This document shows positions 10,080-18,455 of a stretch of DNA of 64,000 bases, in pieces. The notes beneath the pieces were generated by a model, which did not search any database, was not told the DNA's origin, and was given only the letters and a program-made list of their open reading frames with translations. The translations under genes and the position numbers were made by a program. The DNA is from Roseateles oligotrophus (GTDB taxonomy: Bacteria; Pseudomonadota; Gammaproteobacteria; Burkholderiales; Burkholderiaceae_C): NCBI RefSeq assembly GCF_025717515.1, contig NZ_JAJIRN010000008.1:62001-126000 (forward strand). Reading direction: 5' to 3'. Positions within the stretch are counted from its first letter, which is position 1; each line of letters starts with the position of its first letter.

Positions 10080-10376
10080 GGATGCGGGGCTTTGGGCTAG
10101 AAGAACGGGCTACAAAAAAAGGAATTGCGGGAATCATTGATCGCCAGGGTGCGGCCGATCAATTCGCGGACCCTGGCATGGTGCCTGAACTCTAAGCCTT
10201 GCGGCAGCGTCGAGGCGCTATTTGAACGCTGGAAAAGAAGGAGAAAAACAAATGCCGGGTTGATCCGGGCCAGTTCGAGTGACGCGGCCGCCCGCGCCGG
10301 CTATGCGTCGGCTTCCCGCGCTATGCGCTGCGGCTTGGTATGCGACTTGGCACGCGGCTTGCTGTGGTTTCTGTAA
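10080..10376. other. Gap between divergent genes, nothing recognised
   Basis: About 300 bp between two divergent genes. A short ORF on the plus strand (83 codons) has no recognisable motif or ribosome site. No hairpin with a T-run and no convincing promoter hexamer pair was found by eye. Confidence 0.4.
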
Positions 10377-10787
10377 ATGAAAACAATGCCCTCACACGCT
10401 CCACACCTCGATGCGCCACGGTCGGCCTTGGATGCTTTTGGCTATGCCTGCCTGACGGTGGCGGAAGCAGACGGGCGCTGTCTTTGGCGAACCGCGCTGG
10501 CGCGGCGTTTGATGGCCGAGTACTTCGTCGGCACTCATTTCGAGAGGGGGTATTTGCCGCCCGAGTTGCTCTTGTGGCTGCACCGCGAGGCGCTGCGCCG
10601 GCGCGTCGGTGCTCCGCCTGTGGATCTGACGGTGCTGGAGCAGACGCCGAGTCGCTTCAACCCGACCTTGGCCGCTCGTCGCCCGGTAGCCGGCGCGCCG
10701 AAAAGGCGCCTGAGCTTCAGGCTGCACGAGGTGGATTCGGAGGCCTTGGGCGAAGGCGAATGGTTGATTGTGATGAGCGATGACTGA
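10377..10787 (+). CDS. PAS-like sensory domain protein, possibly a LuxR regulator lacking its HTH
   Basis: 136 aa. The text from DAFGYACLTVAEADGRCLWRT through LPPELLLWL to the closing EGEWLIVMSD resembles the N-terminal sensory half of a group of proteobacterial LuxR-type regulators, where a helix-turn-helix normally follows. Here a TGA stops the frame directly after that half and the next 150 bp encode no HTH in any frame I checked. It may be a natural stand-alone sensor or a truncated gene. The family comparison is from memory and is moderate at best. Confidence 0.6.
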   Translation: MKTMPSHAPHLDAPRSALDAFGYACLTVAEADGRCLWRTALARRLMAEYFVGTHFERGYLPPELLLWLHREALRRRVGAPPVDLTVLEQTPSRFNPTLAARRPVAGAPKRRLSFRLHEVDSEALGEGEWLIVMSDD

Positions 10788-10941
10788 TCGGCGCATCGGC
10801 CGCAGGAATCTGCAATGCACCGATTTGGGGGCTGTTATGGTTGCGTTTCGACCTTCTTTGGTGCGAGGGGCGACGCAGACAAGGTGATGGCGGTCACTCG
10901 CGCGACAGCAAAACCCTTGCCATGGCCCGATGATTGGGTGC

Positions 10942-11616
10942 ATGGGAATTCTCTATCTTGTCCGCCATGGTCAGGCCTCCTTGGGGGCCGCTGACTACGA
11001 CCAGCTTAGCCCCGTTGGCGAGCGTCAATGCCAGGCGTTAGGCGCGTACTGGCGTTCCCGCGGGCTGCGCTTTGATGCGGTCTTGAGTGGGGGCTTGCGT
11101 CGCCATGTGCAATCCTTGGCCGGCATCGCGGCGGGTTTGTCTCAGCCCGACCTGCCCGCCGTGCAGCTTCGGCCCGGCTTGAATGAGTACGACAGCGAGG
11201 CCTTGATTCGCAGCGTGTACAGCGGCGATCTGGCTCGGCCGGTCGACGCCGAGTCGGCCCGGCAGCACTTTCGACTCTTGCGCGCAGGCTTGCGGGCTTG
11301 GATGGCCGGGCAGTCGCAGCCACAAGGGATGGCCAGTTATGCCGAATTTTCGGCCGGTGTAGCGGCTGCATTGGCCCATGTGCGCGAGCAATGCGAGGGT
11401 CATGTCTTGCTGGTGTCCAGCGGCGGGCCAATTTCCACCGCAATTGGTCAGCTTTTGCAAGCCTCCAGCGAGGCCGTCATCGACCTGAACCTGCGCATTC
11501 GCAACAGCGCGGTGACCGAGTTCAGCTTCAATCCGAAACGCCATGCCATGCTGACCTTCAATGTATTGCCGCACCTGAACTCGCCCGACCAGGCCGGCAT
11601 GGTGACTTCGGCTTGA
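10942..11616 (+). CDS. Histidine phosphatase family protein
   Basis: Phosphoglycerate-mutase-like phosphatase of 224 aa. The N-terminus LYLVRHGQAS is the RHG signature with the phosphorylated His, and a second catalytic-type region appears late at HVLLVSSGGPIS, where the usual His is not obvious. The start at 10942 puts the RHG motif at the expected distance; an alternative ATG is at 10930. The substrate is unknown. It ends 7 bp before a convergent gene. Confidence 0.85.
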   Translation: MGILYLVRHGQASLGAADYDQLSPVGERQCQALGAYWRSRGLRFDAVLSGGLRRHVQSLAGIAAGLSQPDLPAVQLRPGLNEYDSEALIRSVYSGDLARPVDAESARQHFRLLRAGLRAWMAGQSQPQGMASYAEFSAGVAAALAHVREQCEGHVLLVSSGGPISTAIGQLLQASSEAVIDLNLRIRNSAVTEFSFNPKRHAMLTFNVLPHLNSPDQAGMVTSA

Positions 11617-11623
11617 CGCCGAT

Positions 11624-12646
11624 TCAAGGCTTGTCGGCTTCCGTCAGCTCTCGCACCAAGCGGAAACCGAGCAAGGTGTAGCGCGAGCTCTCGGAGTTGA
11701 TGTTGCGATAGCTGGCGCGGGCGTAAAACGGCCAGGTGTGCCAGGAGCCGCCGCGCCGTACGCGCACCTCGCCGTCGATCGGCCCTTGTGGGTCAACGGG
11801 GGGTGAGTTGGCGTAATAGTCATCGCCATGCCAGTCCGACACCCATTCCCAGGCATTGCCATGCATGTCGAACAGGCCCCAGGCGTTGGGCGCGAAGCTG
11901 CCCACCGGTGAGGTGAAGGCGTAGCCGTCATGGCCGCTCAGGGCCATGTCCTTCCAGCGCGGCCAGTTGACCGCGCTGTCGGCGTCAAACACATTGGCCA
12001 CCTTGAGCAGCGAGGCCGGATCATCACCCGAGTGGTAGCGCGTGCGCGTGCCGGCGCGGGCCGCGTATTCCCATTCGGCCTCGGTCGGCAGGCGGTAGCG
12101 TTTGCCTTCAAGCTTGCTCAACCATTGCGCGAACGCCAGCGCATCGGCATAAGTGATGTTGACGACCGGGTGGGCATCGGTCTGCGCGAAGCCGGGGTTC
12201 AGCCAGGAGTAGCGCAGGTCGCGGCCCTCGAACGCGTCGCCGCGTGCGGTCTTGCTGGGGTCGTAGTCTTTACGGTAACCATAGCCGCCAGTGCCGTCTT
12301 TGATCGATTCGGGCACGAAGCCGCTGGCCTCAACAAACTTGCGAAACTGGCCCACCGTCACTTCATGTGCGCCGATAAAGAAGTCCCGGCTGATCTGCAC
12401 GCGGTGCGCCGGCGCTTCATCTTGCAGTTTGTGAAAGCGCTCGGCCGGCAATTGCGGATAGGCCTTGGCCAGGCTGGCGGGCGATTCTTCGCTGCCCATG
12501 ATGAACTCGCCCGCCGTGATGCGCATCAGGCGCATGCCTATGCTGTTGACGGCGGGTTCGGCCGAGGTTTTTGCCTCGGCAGCTTGCGCAGCGACAGAAA
12601 AAACCAATAGCTGAGCGGTCAAGGCATAGATGTGAATGGATTTCAT
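11624..12646 (-). CDS. Exported formylglycine-generating-enzyme (SUMF1) family protein
   Basis: 340 aa with a signal peptide (MKSIHIYALTAQLLVFSVAAQA). The FGE/SUMF1 fold is shown by NSIGMRLMRITAGEFIMGS, HRVQISRDFFIGAHEVTVGQFRKF, LPTEAEWEYAARAGT, GNAWEWVSDWHGDDYY and the closing RRGGSWHTWPFYARASYR and LGFRLVRE. True FGEs oxidise a sulfatase Cys or Ser to formylglycine, but many bacterial members have other or unknown roles and no sulfatase gene is nearby. Periplasmic or secreted by its signal. Confidence 0.9.
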   Translation of the reverse strand: MKSIHIYALTAQLLVFSVAAQAAEAKTSAEPAVNSIGMRLMRITAGEFIMGSEESPASLAKAYPQLPAERFHKLQDEAPAHRVQISRDFFIGAHEVTVGQFRKFVEASGFVPESIKDGTGGYGYRKDYDPSKTARGDAFEGRDLRYSWLNPGFAQTDAHPVVNITYADALAFAQWLSKLEGKRYRLPTEAEWEYAARAGTRTRYHSGDDPASLLKVANVFDADSAVNWPRWKDMALSGHDGYAFTSPVGSFAPNAWGLFDMHGNAWEWVSDWHGDDYYANSPPVDPQGPIDGEVRVRRGGSWHTWPFYARASYRNINSESSRYTLLGFRLVRELTEADKP

Positions 12647-12789
12647 GTCGCGATCCTAAACCGGTCGCGAAAAACTGCCTCCGCAAGCCAAATTGTCAGC
12701 GCGGGTGTACAGCGGTAACAGTCCGTTAGCGGCTCGCCTCGAACCTTCAATCACGGCTGACAATCGCGCCCATTCAAAGAGGCAATGAA

Positions 12790-12930
12790 ATGAAGCTCGC
12801 TAAAAATGGCAACATCCCTTGGTCTATTTTGTGGGCCTTGAGCTTGGCCGCCCAGGGCTTTGCCCATGGCTATATCAACCCGCCGGATTCGCCCCAATTG
12901 CCCCGGCCAGCGCATGCTATTGCGGTTTGA
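12790..12930 (+). pseudogene. 5' remnant of an AA10 lytic polysaccharide monooxygenase (chitin-binding) gene
   Basis: 46-codon ORF with a ribosome site (AGAGG, 8 nt spacing). It encodes a complete signal peptide ending AQGFA, followed by HGYINPPDSP. In AA10 LPMOs and CBP21-type chitin-binding proteins the mature chain begins with a copper-binding His, usually as HGYV/HGYI plus a PxSR-like segment, exactly at this position. The frame then runs into unrelated residues and a TGA. I could not find the rest of an LPMO in either other frame, so this is probably the 5' stump left by a deletion. Confidence 0.6.
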
Positions 12931-13038
12931 CAAGGCGAATCAACTGCCTGTCGCCTGGCCGCGCCACCCAGCTTGCGGCGTCCCTATGATGGGCGACGAC
13001 CCAAAAGTCGGGGCCCAACGGCCCTGCCAACATTGACC

Positions 13039-13239
13039 ATGAACTTCCTGCTCTGGCTGATTCTGCTGATCCTGTGCTGGCCCCTGGCCTTGCTCGCGCT
13101 GCTGCTATGGCCCATCGTCTGGCTGTTGAGCCTGCCTTTCAGGCTGATCGGCATCAGCGTGGATGCCTTGTTCGAGCTGCTGAGCGCGCTTTTGCACTTG
13201 CCGGCGCGGCTGCTGGGCGCGAGAGGCGGCAAGCGCTGA
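13039..13239 (+). CDS. Small hydrophobic membrane protein
   Basis: 66 aa, starting at the ATG at 13039. Residues 2-35 are almost wholly hydrophobic (LLWLILLILCWPLALLALLL and onward), followed by an amphipathic part and a basic tail ending GARGGKR. This suggests one or two inner-membrane helices with a cytoplasmic basic tail. Family not recognised. Its stop codon directly abuts the stop of the convergent receptor gene. Confidence 0.65.
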   Translation: MNFLLWLILLILCWPLALLALLLWPIVWLLSLPFRLIGISVDALFELLSALLHLPARLLGARGGKR

Positions 13240-15528
13240 TCAGATCTTGATCTCAAGCCGCAGCGCCCATTGCGTGTAGCTGGCGCCGCTCGAATGGGTC
13301 GTCACTTGACTGTCAGGCGTCAGCGTGAAGCTGGCGTTGCTGTAGTCCAGCGGCGCCAGATTGCTGGCCGACAGCCGCAATGAGGTCTGTTGATTGACGT
13401 TCCAGAGCGCAAAGGCATCCGCTACCAGTTTGCGGCTGGTGCTGGCCTCGGTCAGCAGGGTTTGCTGCACGGTGTTGGCCGGCGTCCAGTTGATGCTGGC
13501 GCCTACGCTCAGCGGCAGGCTGCGCAAGCGGTAGTCAGCGCCGAGGTTGGCGGTGGCGCTTGGTTGCTGATCAAGCTTGTTGTTAGGGCCGGGGATGCCG
13601 TCCACAGACGAGCGGAACAGGCTCAGATTGCTGCGCAACTGCACCGGCCAGGCTTCGTTGAAAAATTCGTCAAGGCGGAACTTTGCCTCCAGTTCCAGGC
13701 CATAGGTGGTCGCCTTGCCGATGTTCTGCGGCTGCGACACCCAGCGCGGCACTTCCGCCCAGCCGACATTCTGCAGCGAGGTGACGTTGCGCATCAGATC
13801 GTTGATGCGGCGCACAAAGGCGCTGACGCTGAGAATGCCGCCCTTGCTCAGGTAGTTTTCATAGGCAAGGTCGATGCCGGTGGCCAGCTCGGGGCGCAGA
13901 TTCGGGTTGCCCGAGCGGTCGGCGTGGTCAACGGTGTTGGGTCCACAAGGCTGGTTGCTGGGGCAGGGATATTGCGAGTTGATCGACGGCTGGGCGATCA
14001 GGTCTTGCAGATTGGGGCTGCGGTAGCTGCGGGTCAGGCTGGCGCGGAGTTGGTCGCGGCTCTTCTCATCAAATTTCCAAACGCCATGCAAGAGCGGTGT
14101 CCAGACGCTGGAGCGGTTGCTGACGGCATAGGCGGCCGACTGGCTCTTGGTGCTGATCGACTCGCCGCGCAGGCCGGCATAGAAAGACCACTGCTTGCCG
14201 ACGCTCCATTCATCCTGCGCATAGGCGGCGATGCGCTGGGTGCTGGCCGAGAGCTCGTCGCCGAACTCCAACTGGCTGCGGCAGCTCAGGCCGTCTTGCA
14301 GGCAGGTCTTGGTCTGATTGCGCTGCGTGCCTTCGCCTTCCAGACCGCCGACCAGGCTGTGCTCATTCTCCAATTGGTGTGAATACTTGCCATTGAGGCT
14401 CCAGCTGCGATCGCGGCTGTCGCTGTGATCGGATTGCTCGCGCACGGCTTGACCGGCCCCCCCCCGAAATTGCTGTTGCTCCGTGTGGCCCTTGCCATGG
14501 GCTTGGCCCAAGCCCGCTCGCAAATCCAAACGGCTGGCATCGTCAAGCTGCTTTTGCCATTGCGTGTTCAGGCGCGCCATCTCATTCCGGTTGTCGGTAT
14601 GGCTTTGGGCGCGGTCGTAGTAGTAGCTGCCGTCGGTGGGCAAGGGCTCGCGGGTGAGCGTGGAGTGACTGTCGCTGCTATTGCGCGAGGCGACGGCAAA
14701 GGGTTGCAGATTGAAGGTCTCGCCGTCGCCCAAGCGCCATTGCAACTTCGCACTCAAGTTCAAGGCCTGGCGCTGGCCGCTGGTTTGCGCCTTGGTCAGC
14801 AAACTGCTTTGCGCCTGGGTATGCAGCTTACGGCTTATGTTGACGGTATCGAGATCATCAAGCGTGTCGGCCTGCTGCACATTGACGCTCAGGTTGTAGG
14901 CGCCGCCCTGTTCGTCCAGCTTGTCGCTGCGGGTCCAGCCGGCGTTGGGGCGAAGCTGGCCGCGCTCCGAGGCAAGGCCCAGGCGCAGATCGTTAAGGCG
15001 CTTGGCCAAGGCTTCGCGCAGCACCACATTGATGGTGCCGGCCACCGCGCGGGCGCCGTATTCGGCCGTCGGCGCGCGCATCACCTCGATGCGCTCGACT
15101 TGCTCGGGCGGCAATTGGTCGAGCGAAAAGCCCGGCGACATGCGCTCGCCGTTGACGAGAATCTGCGTGTAGCCGCCGCCCATGCCGCGCATGCGGATGT
15201 CGCCGCCCCGGCCGGGCCGGCCACCTGTGGTCACACCCGGCAGGCGCTTGAGCACCTCGCCGACGGTGGCGTCGCCAAAACGTTCGATCTCTTCGCGGCC
15301 GATGATGATTTTTGACGCAGTGGAGGACCGCCGTGCCGCGTCATCGCTGGCATTGCCGCTGACTTCGACGCGATCCAGTTGTTCTGCCTTGGAAGTGGAT
15401 TTTCCTGGCTTGGGGGCACTGGCTGCGGAGGCGGGAGAGGGCGGCGCCTCGGGGTTGCTTTGCGCAAACACCGTGCTCGAAACAAGCAAAGGGACTAGGT
15501 AGGCAAGGCGAAAACTGGATGAATACAT
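13240..15528 (-). CDS. TonB-dependent outer-membrane receptor
   Basis: 762 aa with a signal peptide (about 22 residues, cleaved after VFA). A Pro/Ala/Ser/Lys linker follows, then a plug domain from about 75 (SKIIIGREEIERFGDATVGE, RLPGVTTGG, RMRGMGGGYTQILVNGERM, VERIEVMRAPTAEYGARAVAGTINVVL). The rest is the 22-strand barrel ending in ALRLEIKI. It probably takes up a siderophore or other large ligand using TonB energy. No Fur-like box or transport partner was found nearby, so the ligand is open. The plug resembles the FepA/ViuA type more than vitamin B12 receptors. Confidence 0.92.
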   Translation of the reverse strand: MYSSSFRLAYLVPLLVSSTVFAQSNPEAPPSPASAASAPKPGKSTSKAEQLDRVEVSGNASDDAARRSSTASKIIIGREEIERFGDATVGEVLKRLPGVTTGGRPGRGGDIRMRGMGGGYTQILVNGERMSPGFSLDQLPPEQVERIEVMRAPTAEYGARAVAGTINVVLREALAKRLNDLRLGLASERGQLRPNAGWTRSDKLDEQGGAYNLSVNVQQADTLDDLDTVNISRKLHTQAQSSLLTKAQTSGQRQALNLSAKLQWRLGDGETFNLQPFAVASRNSSDSHSTLTREPLPTDGSYYYDRAQSHTDNRNEMARLNTQWQKQLDDASRLDLRAGLGQAHGKGHTEQQQFRGGAGQAVREQSDHSDSRDRSWSLNGKYSHQLENEHSLVGGLEGEGTQRNQTKTCLQDGLSCRSQLEFGDELSASTQRIAAYAQDEWSVGKQWSFYAGLRGESISTKSQSAAYAVSNRSSVWTPLLHGVWKFDEKSRDQLRASLTRSYRSPNLQDLIAQPSINSQYPCPSNQPCGPNTVDHADRSGNPNLRPELATGIDLAYENYLSKGGILSVSAFVRRINDLMRNVTSLQNVGWAEVPRWVSQPQNIGKATTYGLELEAKFRLDEFFNEAWPVQLRSNLSLFRSSVDGIPGPNNKLDQQPSATANLGADYRLRSLPLSVGASINWTPANTVQQTLLTEASTSRKLVADAFALWNVNQQTSLRLSASNLAPLDYSNASFTLTPDSQVTTHSSGASYTQWALRLEIKI

Positions 15529-15688
15529 ATTGGGTAGAAGACGGATTCGTGTCGACAGGTGGGGCAGAGCCTGCGGCGGCGAAAACTCAAATTACCCTGG
15601 GGCGCAAGCATCTCACGCCAGGTCCATATTTTTGGCTGAAAGGCCGCTGGTTTTAACTTCTTTACCAAAGCAGACCGCGGCCTGCGGC

Positions 15689-16033
15689 TCAATCTGGGGC
15701 AAAGAAATAGACCTCGGCAATCAGCCCGTCACGGCAACGGTAGACGACCGCCACCTGCTGCGGCACATCTGCGCGGCCATGCACGATTTCATGGTCGATG
15801 ACCGTGTTGCCCATCGCGATGCGTTGGGCGATCTCGGCCTGCACCTGCGGCTGCGCAAACGGCCCGCTGCGGTAGCTTTCGCGAAAGGCTTCGCGCCCGA
15901 CCAAGCGGGGGGCGTCGGCCGGCATGCGCCACACCTTCACATCCTCGCTATAGCAGGCTACAAAGGCGTCAAGATCTTTGGCGTTATAGGCCTGCAGTTG
16001 GTCTTGGGCTAACTCGGTCGGTGTGCGGTTCAT
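15689..16033 (-). CDS. NTF2-like / SnoaL-type protein
   Basis: 114 aa from the ATG at 16033 (another in-frame ATG at 16045). The pattern LQAYNAKDLDAFVACYSEDVKVW, then REAFRESY and a closing VVYRCRDGLIAEVYFFAPD, is typical of steroid-isomerase-like NTF2 folds. Members can be enzymes or ligand-binding proteins, and no catalytic set is evident. It lies 55 bp downstream of rsgA on the same strand and may share its transcript. Confidence 0.8.
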   Translation of the reverse strand: MNRTPTELAQDQLQAYNAKDLDAFVACYSEDVKVWRMPADAPRLVGREAFRESYRSGPFAQPQVQAEIAQRIAMGNTVIDHEIVHGRADVPQQVAVVYRCRDGLIAEVYFFAPD

Positions 16034-16088
16034 GGACGTTCTCATTGGCTCAAAGAGGGCGCAGTTTCGCATGCGCCCGTTTTGAGGC

Positions 16089-17183
16089 TCAGTCGCCGCG
16101 TTTGGCCCGCACCGCAGCATTGCCGATGCGCCCCCAGATCTTGCGAGCCGCCAGTTGCTCGCGCTTGTCTAGATGAGTCATCTGATCGCGAGCCGCCTCT
16201 CGCTGCAGTTTTTGAAAGCTCTTGAGCCTGGCCGGACTGAGCGCCTCGCGCACCGCGCAGCCGGGTTCACCTTGATGCGAGCAGTTCCTGAATTTGCACT
16301 CGGCCGCCAGTTCTCCGACATCATCAAAAGCCAGCCTCAGCGTGGCTACATCGGCATCCAGCTGCAGGCTGCGCAGGCCCGGTGTGTCGATGATGCAGGC
16401 GCCGCCGACGCAGCGTTTGAGGCTGCGCGAGGTGGTCGTATGGCGGCCGCGGCTGTCGTCCTCGCGCACCCCACCCACCAGTTGCAGCTCGGCCTGACAG
16501 AGCGTGTTGGTCAAGGTGGACTTGCCGGCCCCGCTGGAGCCCAAAAGCACCAGGGTTTGGCCCAGGCCCAGCCAGGGCGAGAGCTGAGTCCGGGCGCTGT
16601 CCGCGTTGCCGTCGACGGCCAGGATGTCCAGCAGGCCACCGCGGCTGCGGCCCAAATGCTCACGCACCTCGGCAATCTTGGCCGATGCGTCCGCGCACAG
16701 GTCGGCCTTGCTCAAGACGATCAGGGCGGGCACGCCGGCGGAATGAGTTAGCACCAGATAGCGGTCAAGACGCGCGAGTTTGAAGTCATGGTCCAGGCCC
16801 ATCACCAAGACGGCGAGATCGACATTGCTGACCAGCGCTTGGCGGCGCCCCTCGGGATCACGCCGGGTCAAGGTGTTCAGTGGGGTGGCGCGGGCGTGGA
16901 TCCAATGATCACCGAAGCTGTTGCGCCGCGTCAGCACCCAGTCGCCGACACAGAGGTTCTCGCCGCTGGCGTGCAGCGTTTGCGTCAGCGCGGGCAAGGC
17001 GCGGGCCTGGACGGAAGAGGCGTCACCCGCTTGCAGCCCGAAGGCATCACGGTGTACCTCCGTCAGTCGCCAGAGCCGAGCGTCGTCGCTCCAGTCCAGC
17101 GCTGCGAGTGCGGGTCTTAAGGTGGAAAAGTTGAGTCCGAGTGAGTGCAGTGTGTTGAGTGAATGTGCTTCTAAGTTGAGCAT
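16089..17183 (-). CDS. rsgA: Ribosome small subunit-dependent GTPase RsgA
   Basis: Circularly permuted GTPase that checks late 30S maturation. The motifs appear in permuted order: VLSKADL (G4), then LLGSSGAGKSTLTN (G1/P-loop), HTTTSR (G2) and DTPGLR (G3). The C-terminal zinc site is in CKFRNCSHQGEPGC, and an OB-like domain precedes the G domain. The ATG at 17183 gives 364 aa, in the family range; an open frame up to 17324 has no similarity. A small well-initiated ORF lies 224 bp upstream on the same strand. Confidence 0.94.
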   Translation of the reverse strand: MLNLEAHSLNTLHSLGLNFSTLRPALAALDWSDDARLWRLTEVHRDAFGLQAGDASSVQARALPALTQTLHASGENLCVGDWVLTRRNSFGDHWIHARATPLNTLTRRDPEGRRQALVSNVDLAVLVMGLDHDFKLARLDRYLVLTHSAGVPALIVLSKADLCADASAKIAEVREHLGRSRGGLLDILAVDGNADSARTQLSPWLGLGQTLVLLGSSGAGKSTLTNTLCQAELQLVGGVREDDSRGRHTTTSRSLKRCVGGACIIDTPGLRSLQLDADVATLRLAFDDVGELAAECKFRNCSHQGEPGCAVREALSPARLKSFQKLQREAARDQMTHLDKREQLAARKIWGRIGNAAVRAKRGD

Positions 17184-17351
17184 GATGGGTTTGCAGACGA
17201 ACGTATCCAGCCGGTCTGCGTTCAAAACGAAACAGACCGGCAATGACCGCTGACCAGGGGCCAAGCGGGGCAGGGGATGCGAAGCGTCGGCCGCAAGCGA
17301 ACTTGGCAGTTCGGGCGGCAGCAACTCAGGCTTGCTTGATGACGAGCTAGT

Positions 17352-17388
17352 GAAGCAGCTGGGTCGCCATCAAAGGCGCTGCTGCTTC
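17352..17388 (-). other. Stem-loop between the 23-codon ORF and rsgA
   Basis: GAAGCAGC and GCTGCTTC form an 8-bp perfect outer stem with a further CGCC/GGCG inner pairing and a TTTGAT loop on the minus strand. No T-run follows, so termination is not indicated. It sits just downstream of the stop of the small ORF and could be an mRNA leader or processing structure ahead of rsgA. Confidence 0.4.
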
Positions 17389-17406
17389 AACCATTCAAAC
17401 AATCAA

Positions 17407-17478
17407 TCAGGCAGTGGCGAGCGCCTGCTGCAGGAGCGCGGCGGCCGACGACGAGAGGGCAATATCGAATTTAGCCAT
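17407..17478 (-). CDS. Candidate 23-residue small protein
   Basis: The short frame begins MAKFDIALSSSAAALLQQ and ends ALATA. It has a strong ribosome site (AAGGAG, 6 nt before ATG), much better than most genes here. The chain is predicted amphipathic-helical with an Ala/Leu-rich second half. I do not recognise it. It could be an independent small protein or a leader peptide whose translation affects the stem-loop just downstream and rsgA beyond it. The evidence is the initiation signal only. Confidence 0.4.
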   Translation of the reverse strand: MAKFDIALSSSAAALLQQALATA

Positions 17479-17611
17479 GCTGTGCTCCTTATAGAGTTGA
17501 TGAAGGAAGCGGGCGAGTGTGCCTGCGCGGCCGGGCCTGGGTCAAGTTCCGCAAGCGGAATCGTGAGCGGCAAGCAACATGGCAATCAAGAAAGTGGCCG
17601 CCACAAAAGCA

Positions 17612-17642
17612 AAGGGCCACGACCTTGCGGTTTGTGGCCCTT
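17612..17642 (-). terminator. Candidate intrinsic terminator
   Basis: A 9-bp perfect stem (AAGGGCCAC with GTGGCCCTT) is followed on the minus strand by TTTGCTTTT. It is well placed to end a minus-strand transcript from the exported Ala/Thr/Pro-rich protein gene upstream, although 225 bp separate them. That spacer holds no gene I can support. Confidence 0.55.
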
Positions 17643-17868
17643 CTGACTTCCGGACACCATCGTTAAAGATGGCGACGGTTTTCTTGGCACTGGTGACGGG
17701 TTCCAGAACTCTGCCCAATCTGCAGCCGGTTCTTGCCTTGAATGAACGCTATTGTGCAGCTCATTTGTGACAGCGCTTTGACGAAAAGCAAAGAAAAAGC
17801 AGCTCAGTTCAAAATCGCATTCAGCCGACCCTAACGTTTCATCAGGACGCCCGTGCCTTCATGTCACT

Positions 17869-18270
17869 TCAAGACTTGGCGGGAGCTTGCTCGGCCTTTT
17901 TGGCCTCCGCCGCCTGCTTGATGGTGGGGGCCGTTTCGGCCTTTGCTGCCGGCGCAGCAGCAGGCGTTGCCGTCGGGGCGGCGCTTGTTGTTGTCGCAGG
18001 CTTGCTGTCGGCCTTGTGCTTGCTGCCATGCTTGGCCTTGTGCCCGGCTTCATGTCCGGCCATTGTGTTGGCTGGGGCAGGGGTCGCCGTTGCCGTTGCC
18101 GCTGTTGGGGCCGTCGGGGTTGCCACCGCAGCCGGCGCGCTTGGAGTTGCCGCAGCGGCGGTCTTGGCTACGCCTGTCGGAGCGGCGGTCGCGCCGGTTT
18201 GAGCGAATGCAGCGCTAACTGTGAAAGCCAGCAGAGCAGGGATCATTGCGTTCTTCAGTGCGGTCTTCAT
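17869..18270 (-). CDS. Exported Ala/Thr/Pro-rich low-complexity protein with His/Lys patch
   Basis: 133 aa from the ATG at 18270 (GGAG 8 nt upstream). A signal peptide (MKTALKNAMIPALLAFTVSAAFAQ) is followed by an almost wholly low-complexity chain of Ala, Thr and Pro, interrupted by AGHEAGHKAKHGSKHK and ending Lys/Ala-rich. It is probably a disordered periplasmic protein. The His/Lys patch could bind metal or polyanions, and composition recalls acid-shock proteins, but no homology is claimed. Confidence 0.65.
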   Translation of the reverse strand: MKTALKNAMIPALLAFTVSAAFAQTGATAAPTGVAKTAAAATPSAPAAVATPTAPTAATATATPAPANTMAGHEAGHKAKHGSKHKADSKPATTTSAAPTATPAAAPAAKAETAPTIKQAAEAKKAEQAPAKS

Positions 18271-18321
18271 CAGGATTTCTCCAAGGGTTGCGAAAGGTAT
18301 GGGTTCAACGACAGCCCTAAG

Positions 18322-18339
18322 CCCAGGGTTGACCCTGGG
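18322..18339. promoter_or_regulatory. Palindrome CCCAGGG-TTGA-CCCTGGG
   Basis: A 7-bp perfect inverted repeat around a 4-bp centre lies 52 bp upstream of the exported-protein start (minus) and about 115 bp upstream of the gamma-glutamyltransferase start (plus). It has no T-run, so it is either an operator for one or both divergent genes or an mRNA leader hairpin of the minus gene. Confidence 0.4.
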
Positions 18340-18455
18340 ATGGCGGTGTTGCAAAGCGTTACAAACAGTTGATCTGTGTGCTTTCAGCGACGCCAGTAGT
18401 CATGCAGTAGGCGCAAGTCGATTGACAATGGGGCGAAACATCCAGAGAGCCCGCC

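Noticed and set aside
10125-10376. 83-codon plus-strand ORF upstream of the PAS-like gene
   Set aside because: Basic, low-complexity and without initiation signal or similarity.
12751-12933. 60-codon minus-strand frame over the LPMO remnant
   Set aside because: No signal, motif or ribosome site; the plus strand has all three.
14425-15315. 296-codon plus-strand frame within the TonB receptor gene
   Set aside because: Shadow of the plug and early barrel coding sequence; composition is Ala/Leu/Val runs only.
15529-15688. Cobalamin or other riboswitch upstream of the first TonB receptor
   Set aside because: I looked for B12-box-like and other conserved cores and found none; the segment has no clear structure.
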